Below are positions 1 through 11,639 of a stretch of 64,000 bases of DNA, in pieces. The translations under genes and the position numbers were made by a program. Origin of the DNA: Salvator merianae (lineage: Eukaryota; Chordata; Lepidosauria; Squamata; Teiidae); assembly GCA_003586115.2 (NCBI GenBank), contig QVOM02000034.1, forward strand, positions 106,668,462 through 106,732,461. The letters are read 5' to 3'. The notes below the pieces were generated by a model, which made no database searches, was not told where the DNA came from, and saw only the letters and a list, made by a program, of their open reading frames with translations. Positions within the stretch are counted from its first letter, which is position 1. Every line of letters begins with the position of its first letter.

Positions 1-300
1 TCCAGAAACAGCACTCTATTTCCGAACACAGGGCTGCTTTCCGATTGGTAACTGCCTCAGAGTCCGGTAAGGGATCGGTCTGCCCCCGCAGCGTGTTCCG
101 TCTCCGTTTGCGAGCAGCGGTCCCTAACGCGGGCGTGTTTCTGGACTGTGCCGGCGCGCATGCGTGCCCACGTAGTCTCCGCCCCCTCGCCATTTCCGTC
201 CAGGAAGTGGTGAGAACGCACCTCACCGGATCCGAACCCAATCGTGTTGGTGGGGATGAAGACTACAAATTACTTCACCAATGCTAGTTGGATTCCGGTA
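1..300. promoter_or_regulatory. CpG-rich housekeeping-type promoter
   Basis: This stretch is rich in CpG, unlike the AT-rich DNA after it. Visible motifs are an inverted CCAAT box (GATTGG, 43-48; NF-Y), an NRF1-like palindrome (CGCGCATGCGTG, 155-166), a GC box near 180, an ETS/GABPA-like site (CAGGAAGTG, 201-209) and a ZNF143-like ACTACAA (262-268). This combination without a TATA box is typical of constitutive promoters, many of which are bidirectional. The partner gene could lie to the left of the window on the minus strand, on the plus strand, or both. The motifs are seen; the promoter role is inferred. Confidence 0.6.
256..297 (+). other. possible end of a first exon with short coding start
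   Basis: An ATG at 256 opens 14 codons (MKTTNYFTNASWIP) that run into a consensus splice donor (CCG|GTAAGT, exon end 297) in phase 0. Position within the promoter island is right for a first exon. I do not recognise the peptide and found no matching downstream exon in the next 30 kb, so the ATG may be untranslated or the donor fortuitous. A plain untranslated exon ending at 297 is as likely. Confidence 0.25.
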
Positions 301-3300
301 AGTATTGGGTGAGGGTAGGGGAATTTCGGGTGAGCTCGGGCTGGATGGAAGTGCGGAAGCTCCGTAGTAGCGTGCATCCCAAACCTCACCTTTTCCCAAG
401 TGCAAACAGGCCCCAAGTATCCTGGAATGTTCCATTTTCTAAGTGCGAACAGGCCCATTGTTTAAGTTTGCAGTCAGGATCTTTCAGGGATATAGTGTGG
501 TTCTAGGTCAATTGACTCAGAAGATTCGGGAGTCCTTGTGGTGATCAGTTTTTTCTCTTCATATAAGTTATTTTTATGTTTTTATACTGATTTTCTGGTA
601 ACCCTCCTGAGACCTTCAGGTACAGGATAGGACAGAAATATAAATACATTTTTAAAATTTTTTTAAAAAATCTCTCGCTGCTCTGCATGAAGGATACTTG
701 AGTATTTCCTGGGCATGATAGGAGGAATTTCTTTTTAGGATATTCTTTTTACTGATCTTTTCAGAGTTATGTGGCATTAGACAGAGATTCTGAAAGAAGC
801 AAGTTATCTTAATTCCATAAGCTTCAAAAAAGCAGTTCAATTGGAGCAATTTCTCTGTCATATCTTCTGAAGCCAGAGTCACTATTGCCCTTGCTACCCT
901 ATAGTTTAAAAAGATACACTCTATTTTGATAATTTATTGGATGCTTATAAAAAATGGGCTCAGACAGTGTAAGAAATAGATGAAATGTGTTTTACCTTGG
1001 AATTGTGTTAGAAAACCTTCAGGTTTAGGAAAACTTTTGATGACTGGCTTGTTAGGAATGAGTGTCAGATGGGAATCCAGTTTTTTTTCTAGCAACTACT
1101 AGAGCCTTTAAAAAGGGTCCTTATGGGCTCTTATTAGAATTTTAGGATATTTATTGTCATCCTTGTGTCTGTTTCTGCATTAGTCTTGCCTGGGCTAGAC
1201 ACAGCCACTGCTAGCAGTTCTTCTGTAAAAGGTATTAATGAATTTGAAGACCCTTCCTTCCTTCCTTCCTTCCTTCCTTCCTTCCTTCCTTCCTTCCTTC
1301 CTTCCTCCCTCTGTCCCTTCCTTCCTTCCTTCCTTCCTTCCTTCCTTCCTTCCTTCCTTCCTTCCTTTCTGCATTTTCCTGTGTTTTTTTTCTTCTTATG
1401 GAACTCCTAGGATTTCTGTTTCTTTTTCCTCCACCCTAAAGGATCTTAGTATGCCTCCTTATTTTCAGATTTCCATGAAGCTTTGGGGAATCTGAGTCCA
1501 TTATGTTTTTCCTTTTCTTTTTTAATCTCTATCTTTTTCTTGGCTTGTTTCTTGTTGTGATTTCTGGACCTCTATTTTCTCTCCTGCCAAGGGTATATTT
1601 GCTGGGCTGGCTTTAGTCTGAGTTACTTATGGAGTTGTATGCTCACCATTTCTGGTTCTAATATTTTCAGAAAAGATTCATTTAATGCTGTTAATAATGC
1701 TCTGCACTTTGCAAAAAAAATGTTTTGATTAAAGTGATATCGGAATTCCATGACTGGGACAGTTTGTTTAAAGTGTTCTGCTGTTTGCTCAAGATATGAG
1801 GGACCAGCAATAAATAAGAACTTTGATTTTCCTCGTGGGAGTCTTGCACTGCTGAGTCGGGGGCCTCTTTAATTGGATGTGCTGCTTTCTCAGTGTCCGA
1901 GACTGTGTTATTCCCACATAATGCCTCTGTAAACATACTGTTAGCAAATGCTGCTGAAGGCTGGCAAATAACAGGAGTTGATTTATTAGAGAAGATTAAT
2001 TCCAAAGCTAGAGAGGGCCCCATATCTGGATACACCTCTGTGAAAAGGCAGTCTGGGCCAAAAGTCCAGTGCCAGTGGCTGTGAGTCCGGACTAGCAACA
2101 GCTACCAAGGAATGGAGTAACTATTTCTGGGTAAAGAAGTCAACTGTTTTAGCTTGATTGCCCTGGTTGTTTTGGACCATATTGCTTTCAAGGCCAGCAT
2201 TGCAAGCTGTTATAAAAGTGAGCAAGCCACATTTTTGATCATCACTTCTGGTGAGGGCTATTATTAGAGGCAGTAGCAGGGAGCCTGGATCTAAACTATG
2301 CATGATGAAAAGTGGTTATTCTTTTGTAAGCTGTTTATATTTGTTAACTATAAGCTAAAGAAGATATCAGCTTTGTAATTTGATGTATAAAATATGCGGT
2401 TGGCTGGCCAACAAAAGTCATGAAGGCAGAGTTCAGAAGATGCACTTGTGTTCATTCCAACCATCTTGCCTCACTCCAAAGACTCTGCATTAATAATTAA
2501 ATATTTTGTTGTGAATGAAGGGAATAATACATTCAGGTATGAAGTGGGCATTTTAGGGGAGATACCAGATTTATTGCAACAAAGACCACTTTCATTGTGC
2601 TAAAATACATCCAAGTTAAAAAACAGTAAACATTTTGACACATTGCATCATCATCAGTACTGTGTGTAAAGACTGAAACAGAAGACACTAATATACAGGT
2701 ATCCAGCTCCTCCTAATTAAACACCAGGATTGCCTCATTCTCACTTTTTTAGAGGCTGACGTACCATAGGTCTTCCAGGTTCTCCACTTTGTGGCTGACC
2801 AAGGGTTTTAGTTTTTGTAAGTATATAGCCTCCACCTATGAAAGCCAAACATCTCCTAATCCAAATTCTAGCAAAGTCCTGATTAAATCTAATAATCTTT
2901 TGAGAACCACTCCTGAAAGCAAGGGCAGTGAAAAGATAGTATTCCCCTCCCCTTCATCTTGTTTTTTTTTTTTAAAAAAAATCCTGTTTCCTGGACTTCA
3001 CAAAGGTAAAACAGCTTTTATTTTACAAAATAAAAGAGAATGATGACACAGTCAAGCCCCATTTGATGGTCAAGGCAGTTAATTAATTTTTAATACTAAG
3101 GGGAGGTAGTAAGACTTGGGGTGTGTTCAGACTAGCAATTTTTAAAACTGCCTGAATAAAAGGAATGAATAATTCCTGGGCATCCAGAAATAAAGCCTTC
3201 CAAACACAGTTACCCATTGAGCTTCACTTCAACAGACAAGGTACCAAGCCTGCAAAGGGTTCTGCTCACTGATTGGCCACTGGGTATGAAATCCTTGCCT

Positions 3301-4554
3301 CTCTGCTGAAGCAGTTTCCAACTCCTTAATTGCCAGGTTTTTTGTTTGCAAAAGAAACGTTCTGAAAAAGCTCAAGTCTCTTTCTCACGCCTCATTATTA
3401 TATGAAGTTTAGTGTGCTTTTTAAGTACAGAAGGTAGGAGTTATTTTTTTAGTTGCACTTTCAGTTTCCTTTGATCTTCAAAAGTTTCCAGCGCCGGCAA
3501 GAGCTCACTGGTGCCCCTCCCTCCCTGTCTGATTGTCTGATGGGTTCCTGTAAGGCTGTGATTGGTGGCAGTGATCCCTGCTCAGCTCTAAGATGACCCA
3601 AGAACTCTTTTCTCCCAGCAGTTGAAGGGGCAAATATTTACAGGCTTGGAGGTGCTTGGAGGCAGGGTAAGGTGAATTTTCTTATTTCATGAGTGCCCCC
3701 TGGGTCAAATTCACCCAGAAGGTGACTGAAATACCGAGTCTGAACACACCCTTGATCTGTGAACCACAGAGATTTAATTCATTCTAGGAGTGACTCAGCC
3801 CACTGAGCCACCACTCTCCAGTTGTTAGAAAACTGAGAACCTATCCTTAAGCGCTGAGTGTAATTTTCCTGGATTCTCCTAGCAGCAACTTCTGATTGGT
3901 TCTAAAATTCTGCCTCTCTTCGAATCAAGGAAAATTCTTTCCTCCTCATTTTCAGCGCTGTTGAATCTTCACGTGATCAAACAATCATTTCTTTTGCACC
4001 TCAGGTTGCACTGCAGTTTTGCTAATTCCCACTACTACTCTGTATCTTTGTAAATATAGTAATGCCTTTGGATTTTCAATCAAATAACATTGTATTTCAA
4101 TGGGTTGGATCATTTCCCTTTCCCTTGGGAATTGGCTGTCAGTTGAATAGCTGTGAAATCAAAATTGTAGTTCTGAAGTTCCTGCTCATGGATCCTGTGT
4201 TTGATGTTCTTGTGTTATGACAACATGTCTTGGGTAGTTCTCATAACTCTTCTTACAAATTTCTTTCTGAGTAAGATTATCTCAGGCTGCATCCCCACAT
4301 GGGATGGATGCAGCCAGGAAGAAAGCTGAGCAGTGCAAGCTGCTGAAGAGTCAGCACAAGAGTAGGAATCATGGTGGGCACCAAATATTCACTTCTCTGT
4401 CACTCCCACCTCGCAGGAGAATACTGTTGTGAGGGAACTTTCCTCTCAGCAGCAAAATTGCTCTCTGGGCCATTTTTCACTACAGCAGAATTGGGAATTG
4501 GAGGCACCATATTGTGATGGTTTTACTCCTGTCTTCAAGGTTATGGGAGATTTC
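301..4554. other. non-coding stretch, no gene seen
   Basis: AT-rich DNA with a TTCC array and no ORF I can support. A 135-codon minus-strand frame at 1,691-2,098 is the longest; it has no recognisable family and no splice context. The segment around 4,285-4,320 carries the word GGCTGCATCCCCACA, shared with the ends of the inverted-repeat elements found elsewhere in the window, so an eroded copy may be there. Confidence 0.5.
1251..1368 (+). repeat. (TTCC)n microsatellite
   Basis: Two TTCC arrays separated by a short CCTCCCTCTGTCCC interruption. The poly-Pro/Ser-like frames over it are artefacts of the repeat. Confidence 0.98.
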
Positions 4555-5470
4555 CACTCAATGCCCTAGGAACTTACTTGTGGAGTTCCTCAGGGATCAA
4601 TCTTATGTCACATGCTCTTTAATACCTATATGATGGCACTGGGAGAGATCATCAGGAATCTTGGAGTCAGATGTCATCAATATGCAGGCGACACCCAACA
4701 CTATCTCTCCATGCCATCTGATTCAGGAGAGGTGGTCAAAGTGTTTGACAGGTGCTTGGAAACAGTAATGGCCTGGATTGGGGACAATAAATTGAAACTG
4801 AATCCAGGCAAGACAGACATTCTGTGTGTCACAGGGTCTTATAATCATAAAGGAGGGAGACATCCTGTACTTGATGGGGATGCTTTGCCCTGGAAGGGAC
4901 AGGTGCCTGATTTGGGAATACTCTTGGACTCTGTGCTGTTATTTGAAGCTCAGATGGAGGTGGTGGCCAGAAGTACCAGCTACTGCCCTTTTTGGATAGA
5001 GGCAATCTGGCCACAGAAATCCATGTTCTGGTGAGTTCCAGATTGAACTATTGTAATGCACTCTATATGGGGCTACTCTTGAAGTTGGGTAAGTGGCTGG
5101 ATGCACTTTACATCAATCCTAAAATAACTACACTGGCTAGCAATTTGCTACTGAGCCCACTTCACGGTATTAACATTACCTTATAAAGCCCTAAACAGTT
5201 TGGACCCCAAATATCTAAAGGAATGCCTTCTCCCATACAGATCTGCCTATGCCTTAAGATCTGCTGATGAGGCCCTCTTGGCAGTGCCATTCCCTTCAGC
5301 ACTTAAGGTGATGGGGGACACATGGAAGGACATTCTTGGTGATACCCCACAGACTATGGAATAGTCTTCCCTCTAAGATGTGTCACACACCCCCACTGTA
5401 TGTATTTAGACACCTGGTGAAGATGCACCTCTTTTCCCTGGTCTTTGGTTCAGGTAACAGCATCCCCTCC
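4555..5470 (+). mobile_element. L2-type LINE fragment (reverse transcriptase to C terminus)
   Basis: Translation in shifting plus-strand frames gives the L2 reverse transcriptase block CGVPQGS (from 4,579), LFNTYM, a YADD-like box, KLNPGKT, then a decayed C-terminal region (SRLNYCNALYMGL near 5,035; ALNSLDP near 5,190). The order matches the better-preserved minus-strand copy at 9.8-11.2 kb. Stops and frameshifts make it an old, dead copy. No clear tail or target duplication was seen; a TG run follows at 5,513. Confidence 0.85.
4612..5034 (+). pseudogene. L2 reverse transcriptase fragment, catalytic box mutated
   Basis: This 140-codon frame covers the palm part of an L2 reverse transcriptase: LFNTYM (residues 2-7), the catalytic box as YAGD (24-27) in place of YADD, and KLNPGKT further on. 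Loss of the first catalytic aspartate shows the copy cannot be active. The frame start is only the first ATG after the GVPQGS motif; the element begins upstream. It acted, when intact, in target-primed reverse transcription of LINE RNA. Confidence 0.85.
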
Positions 5471-5512
5471 TAGTGAGGTCTACAATCAGACCAGGGATTA
5501 TATCTCAGATGA

Positions 5513-5533
5513 TGTGTGTGTGTGTGTGTGTGT
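5513..5533 (+). repeat. (TG)n microsatellite
   Basis: About ten TG units just downstream of the L2 fragment. Confidence 0.95.
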
Positions 5534-6748
5534 AGAGGGCACATATCTTTAGGTTGGAATACAGTGGGGGACCTGTTTTGGTGGCACTAGAAGTGACACT
5601 GGAAGTAGTGTGTGCCAAAATGGGCCCTCCCCATAAGTCAGCAGCCAGAACTGGGTTGACATGGGCCATTTGCCATATAGATGGCCTTAAGTCAGCACTA
5701 GAGCTAGCCTGGTCTACCTAGTGCAGGACAGTGCAGTATGGGTTAGCCTGCACCATGTGAAAAGAGGACAGATCGAGAGGCTGTGTCTCCACAGGCCATT
5801 CAAAATATATTGGAGGGGTATTGAAGTATTCCATCTCCACAGCACTCCTTGATAAAGGGGACTAAGGGTGCACAGAAGGACTTCAATACCTCTTCAAAGT
5901 GCAAAATGTTTAGAAGCAACTCTGAGGCTGCTCCTTGTGCACTAACCCCAGCCCTTACTGTTGCAAACTATGCTACACCTGCAACTGGGTCTCCTGTACC
6001 TAGGCAGAGAGGACAAGGAGGTCCTCTAAGACCAGGCACAGAGATTGAAAACCACACCCTCAGCAGCAGCAGTGGAGCCATTAAGCTCCTCACCAAAGCT
6101 GTCAGATACCACGAGAGCAGCCCATCCAGTGGAGATGCCCCTCTCAGATGTCTCCAGCTGAGGAAATGCAGATGTGGGCAGAAATGGGACCAATACAAAC
6201 AAATGTGTTCAAGCAAAATGGCAACAAACTCAACTTTCATCATCAAGTATTTCATCTCAAAGAAGCTAGATGCCTCAAACATGATGACTATTTTAATCTA
6301 ATACTTTAAAAATGTTATTTGAGATTTAGAGAGGATCTCAAAAGGCATCTAGTCTAACTGCTTCTGATGTGAGAAAACTACAGCTAAAGGATCTATGAGA
6401 GGTGGTCATTTAGTTAATGGTGAACAATCTATGGCTTTCAGGGGAGATCCGTCCAGAGCCAGGCTTGCTATTAGCCAGAATGAGAAGGCAGCAGATTCAG
6501 GGGGTTCATGAAAGGGCAGCAAATGGTTCATTATTTGTTGTTACTGCATTTTTAGTGCCAGAGAGAGATGCTTGTGGGATTTGCTCCTCTTTCTTAGTTG
6601 TTTAAATTACTTGGCTGTCTTGAGTGTTGTGTATGTTGGCTAGCTGGAGGAGGGGATGCCATTTGCTGTTACACTTCGGGCAGTAAAAAAGTCTTGAATG
6701 AACTTGGAATCACTTCCATTGTCAGATGCCTCAAGCTAGCAGCAAGCT
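5534..6748. other. non-coding stretch, no gene seen
   Basis: A 150-codon plus-strand frame (5,849-6,301) opens from TTG, not ATG, and has no family I recognise. Around 6,325-6,400 the words GAGGATCTCAAAAGGCATCTAGTCTAA resemble in form the 3' end of CR1/L3-type LINEs, which makes an old LINE tail possible. The segment 5,785-5,845 contains two copies of TCTCCACAG words seen at MITE ends elsewhere. Confidence 0.4.
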
Positions 6749-6848
6749 CTCCCTCCCTCCCTCCCTCCCTCCCTCCCTCTTTCTTTCTTTCCTTCCTTCC
6801 TTTATTCCTCCTTCCTCCTTCCCTCCCTCCCTTCTTTCCTTCCTTCCA
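6749..6848 (+). repeat. CCCT/TTCC pyrimidine microsatellite
   Basis: CCCT units grade into TTTC and TTCC units; all pyrimidine on the plus strand. Confidence 0.95.
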
Positions 6849-6944
6849 TCTGGATTCCCTTCTAGATGGTTTTGAGCCCTATCCTCTAAAAAGAGTGGAA
6901 ATGAGGTCATGGAGGTGATGAAAACATGGGGCTCAACTTTTTAA

Positions 6945-7168
6945 GGCTACATTCACACCTAAGTTTTAAGCCAGCTTCAATCCATCTTCACAATGAGGGA
7001 ATACTTCAGCAAACAGACTCATCATCTTCTTTCCACATTATCTAACCCAAAGGTAGATTTTTCTGGATTAAAAAATGCCAGAAGAAAACAGCCTGTCCCT
7101 TTTCTGATGTGTTCTCTCACTCTGAAAGTGGGCTGAAGCTGGATTAAAACTTAGGTGTGAATGCAGCC
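6945..7168. mobile_element. 224-bp MITE with TAA target duplication (PIF/Harbinger-like)
   Basis: The ends are inverted repeats of about 45 bp: GGCTACATTCACACCTAAG at the left and, read inward on the other strand, GGCTGCATTCACACCTAAG at the right. TAA flanks both sides (6,942-6,944 and 7,169-7,171). A 3-bp TAA/TTA duplication is the signature of PIF/Harbinger transposons. No transposase frame is inside, so it is a non-autonomous copy. Confidence 0.8.
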
Positions 7169-7413
7169 TAAGAAGCTGAAAGCTCCTACATTTTATCAGC
7201 ACTTTCCTTGGATGCTTCTCCTATTGAAACCTTCTTACACATCTAACTCTGTAGCAACACAAACTAATTTATTCTCTTAATTACTGTTACAACCCTGTGA
7301 CAATAGGAAGACACTGTTTCCATAAGGGTCTGAGGGAACATTTCATATTCATGTAATTTAGCTGGCAGTGTTTTGGAATACATTGAAATGATTTGAAACA
7401 TTTTATTGTTGCT

Positions 7414-7555
7414 CCTTTCTTTCCTTCTCTTTCCTTCCTTCTCCCTCCTTCCTTCCCCTTCCTTCCTTCCTCCTTCCTTCCTTCCTCTTCCTTCCTTCCT
7501 CTTCCTTCCTTCCTTCCTTCCTTCCTTCCTTCCTTCCTTCCTTCCTTCCTTCCTT
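7414..7555 (+). repeat. (TTCC)n microsatellite
   Basis: Imperfect CTTTCC units become about fourteen perfect TTCC units near the right end. Minus-strand Lys/Glu/Gly-Arg frames over it are repeat artefacts. Confidence 0.98.
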
Positions 7556-9771
7556 GTGGCACAAAGAAAATTCCTCACTCCTTAATCTCACAAGCAGATA
7601 AAAATGCTTAATGGGGTGCAGTTGCCTCATATTTATTTTTAATCCTCAAGAACACATCCCCAGCACTGATCTAAAGAAAATAGAACATATAAATCAAGCT
7701 TGGAGATAAATATAGAAAGTAGGAAGCATTCCCATTCTAGGCTGCAACTATTGGTTCCATGTAAATGTAAGAAAGTGCAAAGAGGCACAAAACTACTATT
7801 ATTTTAACCCACTACTGTTGAAGGCCATGGTTATTAATGTCCGTTCACATGGGTCACATGATGAATGCAAGAAACATCATTAAAAATAGCACCTAGGGTC
7901 CATCTAGCCCAGCATCTAGCACTGACTAAGAAGTTACATGCAAACAGTTGAGGAACATAAAGCAACTGTCATTGGATAATGTACATTCTGAAAAGTGCTG
8001 TAGTGTCTTCTGTTAGGCAGTTTAAAGCAGAGGTTTGATCTGCACCTATCAGGCATGTTGCAACAATGGATTTCTGCAGTGCAAGAAGATTAAATTAGAT
8101 GACCTCTAAGGTTTCTGTCATTTGTAGAGCTGGACGACTTCATACGCTGCATTTGTTCCTGGGCATGCCTTCTTATGGATGCCTCTCGCTTTCTCTCCCT
8201 TCCTTTTGTGATTCCTGCAATATTATGGCAAAATAATAATTATGCACTCCACTGGACAGATACCTTTTCCTTTTGCTGTTATTGTTGGAATATCACTCTG
8301 TAATATAGCATATGTACAATGACTGAGTTATTCAAGGACTCATAACCACAATAGAGGTTCAAAAATCTTTGATAATCTGGAAGACCTGGTAAAATTGCAC
8401 ATGGGCAACTTTCCTCCTCATGCCATAAAGCCAAAACACTTTAGTTTCTCTTTTTCCCCTGTTATTTTTTTACAATGGAAGAAATCTCAGGTTTTATCTT
8501 AAGAAAACCACTACAAATATTCAGTTGATTAATAGCTTGTGTCCATTAGCCTTTGTGTATAGAAACACACATACCCTTCGATCGACAGTATCCCCACAGC
8601 AGGACAAAGTGCAGCTCAGAGAGATCAGAATCTTTTCCTGCCTCTAGTTTCCCTGCACAAGTCCCAACAGTTTGCTATTCTAATTTCAATACGCAAAGGG
8701 TGGGGTGGGGTGGGGGCTAGTATCTTGAACTATTCGAGAGTCTGCCTGAAATCAGCAAGCACCCAGTGCCTTGAGGTGGTTTTGAAAAGCTTTCACAGAC
8801 TGAAAAGTAGACTTCACAAGCTCTGTCATGGGTCGGCAAATTAAAACCACGAGGCTGATCACTTTTCAGTTCCCCTCCCAGTTTCAAATTATGTCCCTGT
8901 ATTCTTTCTGGCATGGTCCAAAAGTGGCAGTGAGTGTGTTGCACAGCAAACCCTCCAAATTATTGTATGACAGGAGACATCCTAAAGCACAGAACTGCTC
9001 AGTATTTATTAGGAAACTTGAGGCATTAATTGTTCTTTCATTCTATGACTTGCTTGTTATAGAGGAAGAAGTAGCACCACAATTATTTACAGATGAATGA
9101 ATTGCCTTCTTTGTAACAGCATCAGTGCTCTAGAACTGCAGCAAAACAAAAAAGAAAATCCTGCTAGCCAATTTTCTTACTACTAGTGTTCTGGCAAGAT
9201 ACTGGGAATAAGAACTATGGATTCAGTCTCACAGCAGTTTGGGTATGACGCACATGAGTATGATCCAAATAATACTGTGGGTGTGCTGGAAGAGAATGGG
9301 GTCCACACAAGCCTGTACTCATCCAGCAAATAGCCCAGTGTAAGTATCCTAAGAATACTTACTGTATCCTAAGAATACAGTAATAACAGAGCAGAAGAAA
9401 GCACTTTGACTGTGCTTTCTCTCACTCTTTTGCATTACCACCACTGCAGCAAAATCCTCACCTATCTTGGTGCACTTCCTATCAGACAAATAGACCAGCC
9501 TTATTTTCGTAACCACAAGGAAACAGCCAGGACTGTTTCCTCTATTTGGAAAGAAAAAAAAAATAACACTCTCAGCCAGAAGCCTCAAAGCCAGGGAACA
9601 AAATTTCCCCAGCCACGATGTTTGTGTGGATAGGAGCAGAGCACTACCAAGACAGTGTTCTTCATGACAGGACCCATCATTTCATGGATCCTGCATTGGC
9701 TAATTCTAAATTCAAACAGTGATTTTACAAGAAAATAGTGTCTGATTTTAAAAGCAATTGACTATCTGGAA
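7556..9771. other. non-coding stretch with a SINE-like fragment
   Basis: No gene seen. At 7,885-7,925 the phrase GGTCCATCTAGCCCAGCATC matches the internal part of a common squamate SINE family (recognised from memory, family name not certain). The minus and plus frames at 8.7-9.6 kb are short and unrecognised. Confidence 0.45.
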
Positions 9772-9987
9772 ATTTATTTATTTATTTATTTATTGGACTT
9801 ATATGCCGCCCCTCTCCGAAGACTCGGGGCGGCTTACAACATATAAAAGTGCAAAACAGTAATATTAACATCATCAGTCCAATTAAACAGTCAAAGTAAT
9901 TTCTAAAAAGTCCTGATCCTAATTCACATTCACAACTAACATTCATAACAACATAATCATACGACCAGCCGGAGCAGAGTGTCAAGC

Positions 9988-10635
9988 TCAACGGCCCCAG
10001 GCCTGCTGGCACAAATGTGTTTTTAAAACCTTCCAGAAGGCCAGGAGAGTAGGGGCAGTACGGATCTCTGGGGGGAGCTGATTCCACAGGCTCGGAGCTG
10101 CCACAGAGAAGGCCCTTCCCCTAGGGCCCACCAGCCGACATTGTTTGGCTGACGGAACCTGGAGAAGGCCAACTCTGTGGCTCCTGACCGGCCGCTGGGA
10201 TACATGAGGCAGGAGACGGTCCCGTAAGTAACCTGGTCCTAAGCCATGTAGGGCTTTATAGGTAATCACCAACACTTTGAATTGGGTATGGAGACTAATC
10301 GGCAGCCAATGCAGCTCACGGAGTGATGGGGAGACACTGGCATATCTGGGTAGGCCAGTGATAGCTCGCGTGGCTGCATTTTAGACTACCTGCAGTCTCC
10401 AGACACTCTTCAAAGGTAACCCCATGTAGAGAGCATTGCAGTAATCGATCTTCGAGGTGATAAGGGCGTGAGTGACTGTAAGGAGAGACTCCCGGTCCAA
10501 ATAAGGCTGCAACTGATGGACCAACCGGACCTGGGCAAACACCCCCCTTGCCACAGCTGATAGATGTTGTTCCAAGGCCAGCTGCAGATCAAGGAGGACA
10601 CCCAAGTTGCGGACCTTCTCCGAGGGGGTCTGCAA
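9988..10635 (-). pseudogene. L2 ORF2 C-terminal part, one premature stop
   Basis: This continues the L2 polyprotein in a different frame from the reverse transcriptase block. It reads EKVRNLGVLLDLQLALEQHL, then ALITSKIDYCNALYMGLPL, an in-frame TAG at 10,381-10,383, then in the same frame ITYKALHGLGPGYL and SLWNQLPPEIR, ending at 9,988. The order agrees with L2 elements, in which the thumb and C-terminal region carry these words. Confidence 0.88.
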
Positions 10636-11173
10636 TTCCCCCCCCCCGAGTGATGGACGGACAGATGGACGTGCCCTTGGGAGGCAACACCCACAGCCAT
10701 TCCGTCTTGTCAGGGTTAAGCTTAAGCCTGTTGGCGCCCATCCAGACTCTGACAGCCTCCAGACACCGGCACATTACCTCGACTGCCTCACTGAATTGGC
10801 ACGGGGTGGAAATGTACAGCTGAGTGTCATCAGCGTACTGATGGTAACTCACCCCGTGTCGACGGATGATCTCACCCAGCGGTTTCATGTAAATGTTAAA
10901 CAGCAGGGGGGAGAGGACAGACCCCTGAGGCACCCCACAGGTGAGGGGCCTAGGGGTCGACCTCTGCCCCCCCACTAACACCGATTGCAACCGACCGGAT
11001 AGGTAGGAGGAGAACCATCGTAAAACGGTGGCTCCCACCCTCAATCCCTCCAGCCGGTGCAGAAGGATACCATGGTCGATGGTATCGAAAGCCGCAGAGA
11101 GGTCAAGAAGCACCAGGATAGAGGAGTGACCCCTATCCCGGGCCTGCCAGAGATCGTCCATCAGTGAGACCAA
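10589..11173 (-). pseudogene. L2 reverse transcriptase domain, catalytic residues intact
   Basis: A 194-codon frame covering the fingers and palm of an L2 reverse transcriptase. Motif A reads LLDLSAAFDTIDH (residues 22-34), motif B GVPQGSVLSPLLFNIY (80-95) and the catalytic box YADD (113-116), then LKLNPDKTE. All three catalytic aspartates are present. The frame goes off after the poly-C run at 10,638-10,647 and the part upstream of the domain, with the endonuclease, is missing, so it is a truncated pseudogene in spite of the intact core. Confidence 0.92.
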
Positions 11174-11216
11174 AGCAGTCTCAGTGCTGTAGCCGGGCCT
11201 GAAACCAGACTGCCGA

Positions 11217-11248
11217 GGGCCTAGATAATAAAGGGCCTAGATAATAAA
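11217..11248 (+). repeat. perfect 16-bp tandem duplication at the L2 5' junction
   Basis: GGGCCTAGATAATAAA occurs twice in direct succession (11,217-11,232 and 11,233-11,248), exactly where the L2 similarity stops. Confidence 0.9.
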
Positions 11249-11639
11249 GAATTGCCACTCAGCTTTTCTCTTGTGGCATTTTAGTCTTCCCAGTGTACTT
11301 CCTTTCAGACAAAGGTAATATGTGATTAGTGATAACAACACTATTTTATTTAGACTAGGTAATTGTTAGCTGCTAAAATGTTAATTCCAAACTACCCAGG
11401 GCAGTATAAAAATGTAAATAATAAATAACTGTGACAAATGTAAGCTTTTAAAATCTACCTTGTACTCCCTGAAAATCTTTTGTGTCTGTGGATGTACCCC
11501 AGTTTAGAAAACAAAAGAAAGACAGGGAGGCATATACATGTGAACACACAAACACATCTGTCTATGACAGAAGAATTCACTACAAGTCCATCTACCGAGG
11601 ATTATCACCCTTCCACTCTGTGTAAAGACGAGGTTAAGC

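Larger units (their letters stand above)
9772..11220 (-). mobile_element. L2-type LINE, 5'-truncated, well preserved
   Basis: Minus-strand element reading from the reverse transcriptase (near 11,215) to a 3' untranslated region and an (AATA)n tail (9,772-9,795). The 3' end holds the inverted pair CCGCCCCGAGTC / GGGGCGGC next to CATATAAGTCCAATAAATA, the typical squamate L2 terminus. The coding part has one frameshift, in a run of ten C (10,638-10,647), and one in-frame TAG (10,381-10,383); beyond those it stays open to 9,988. That low damage indicates a fairly recent insertion. Confidence 0.92.

Noticed and set aside
1165..1495. Poly (PSFL) frames over the TTCC array
   Set aside because: Direct translation of a microsatellite; the same holds for 7,264-7,630.
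1691..2098. 135-codon minus-strand frame
   Set aside because: Amino-acid composition looks protein-like, but there is no known motif, no splice context and the opposite strand is open too. Likely chance; a protein search would decide.
5849..6301. 150-codon plus-strand frame
   Set aside because: Starts at TTG, no family recognised, overlapping frame open on the other strand.
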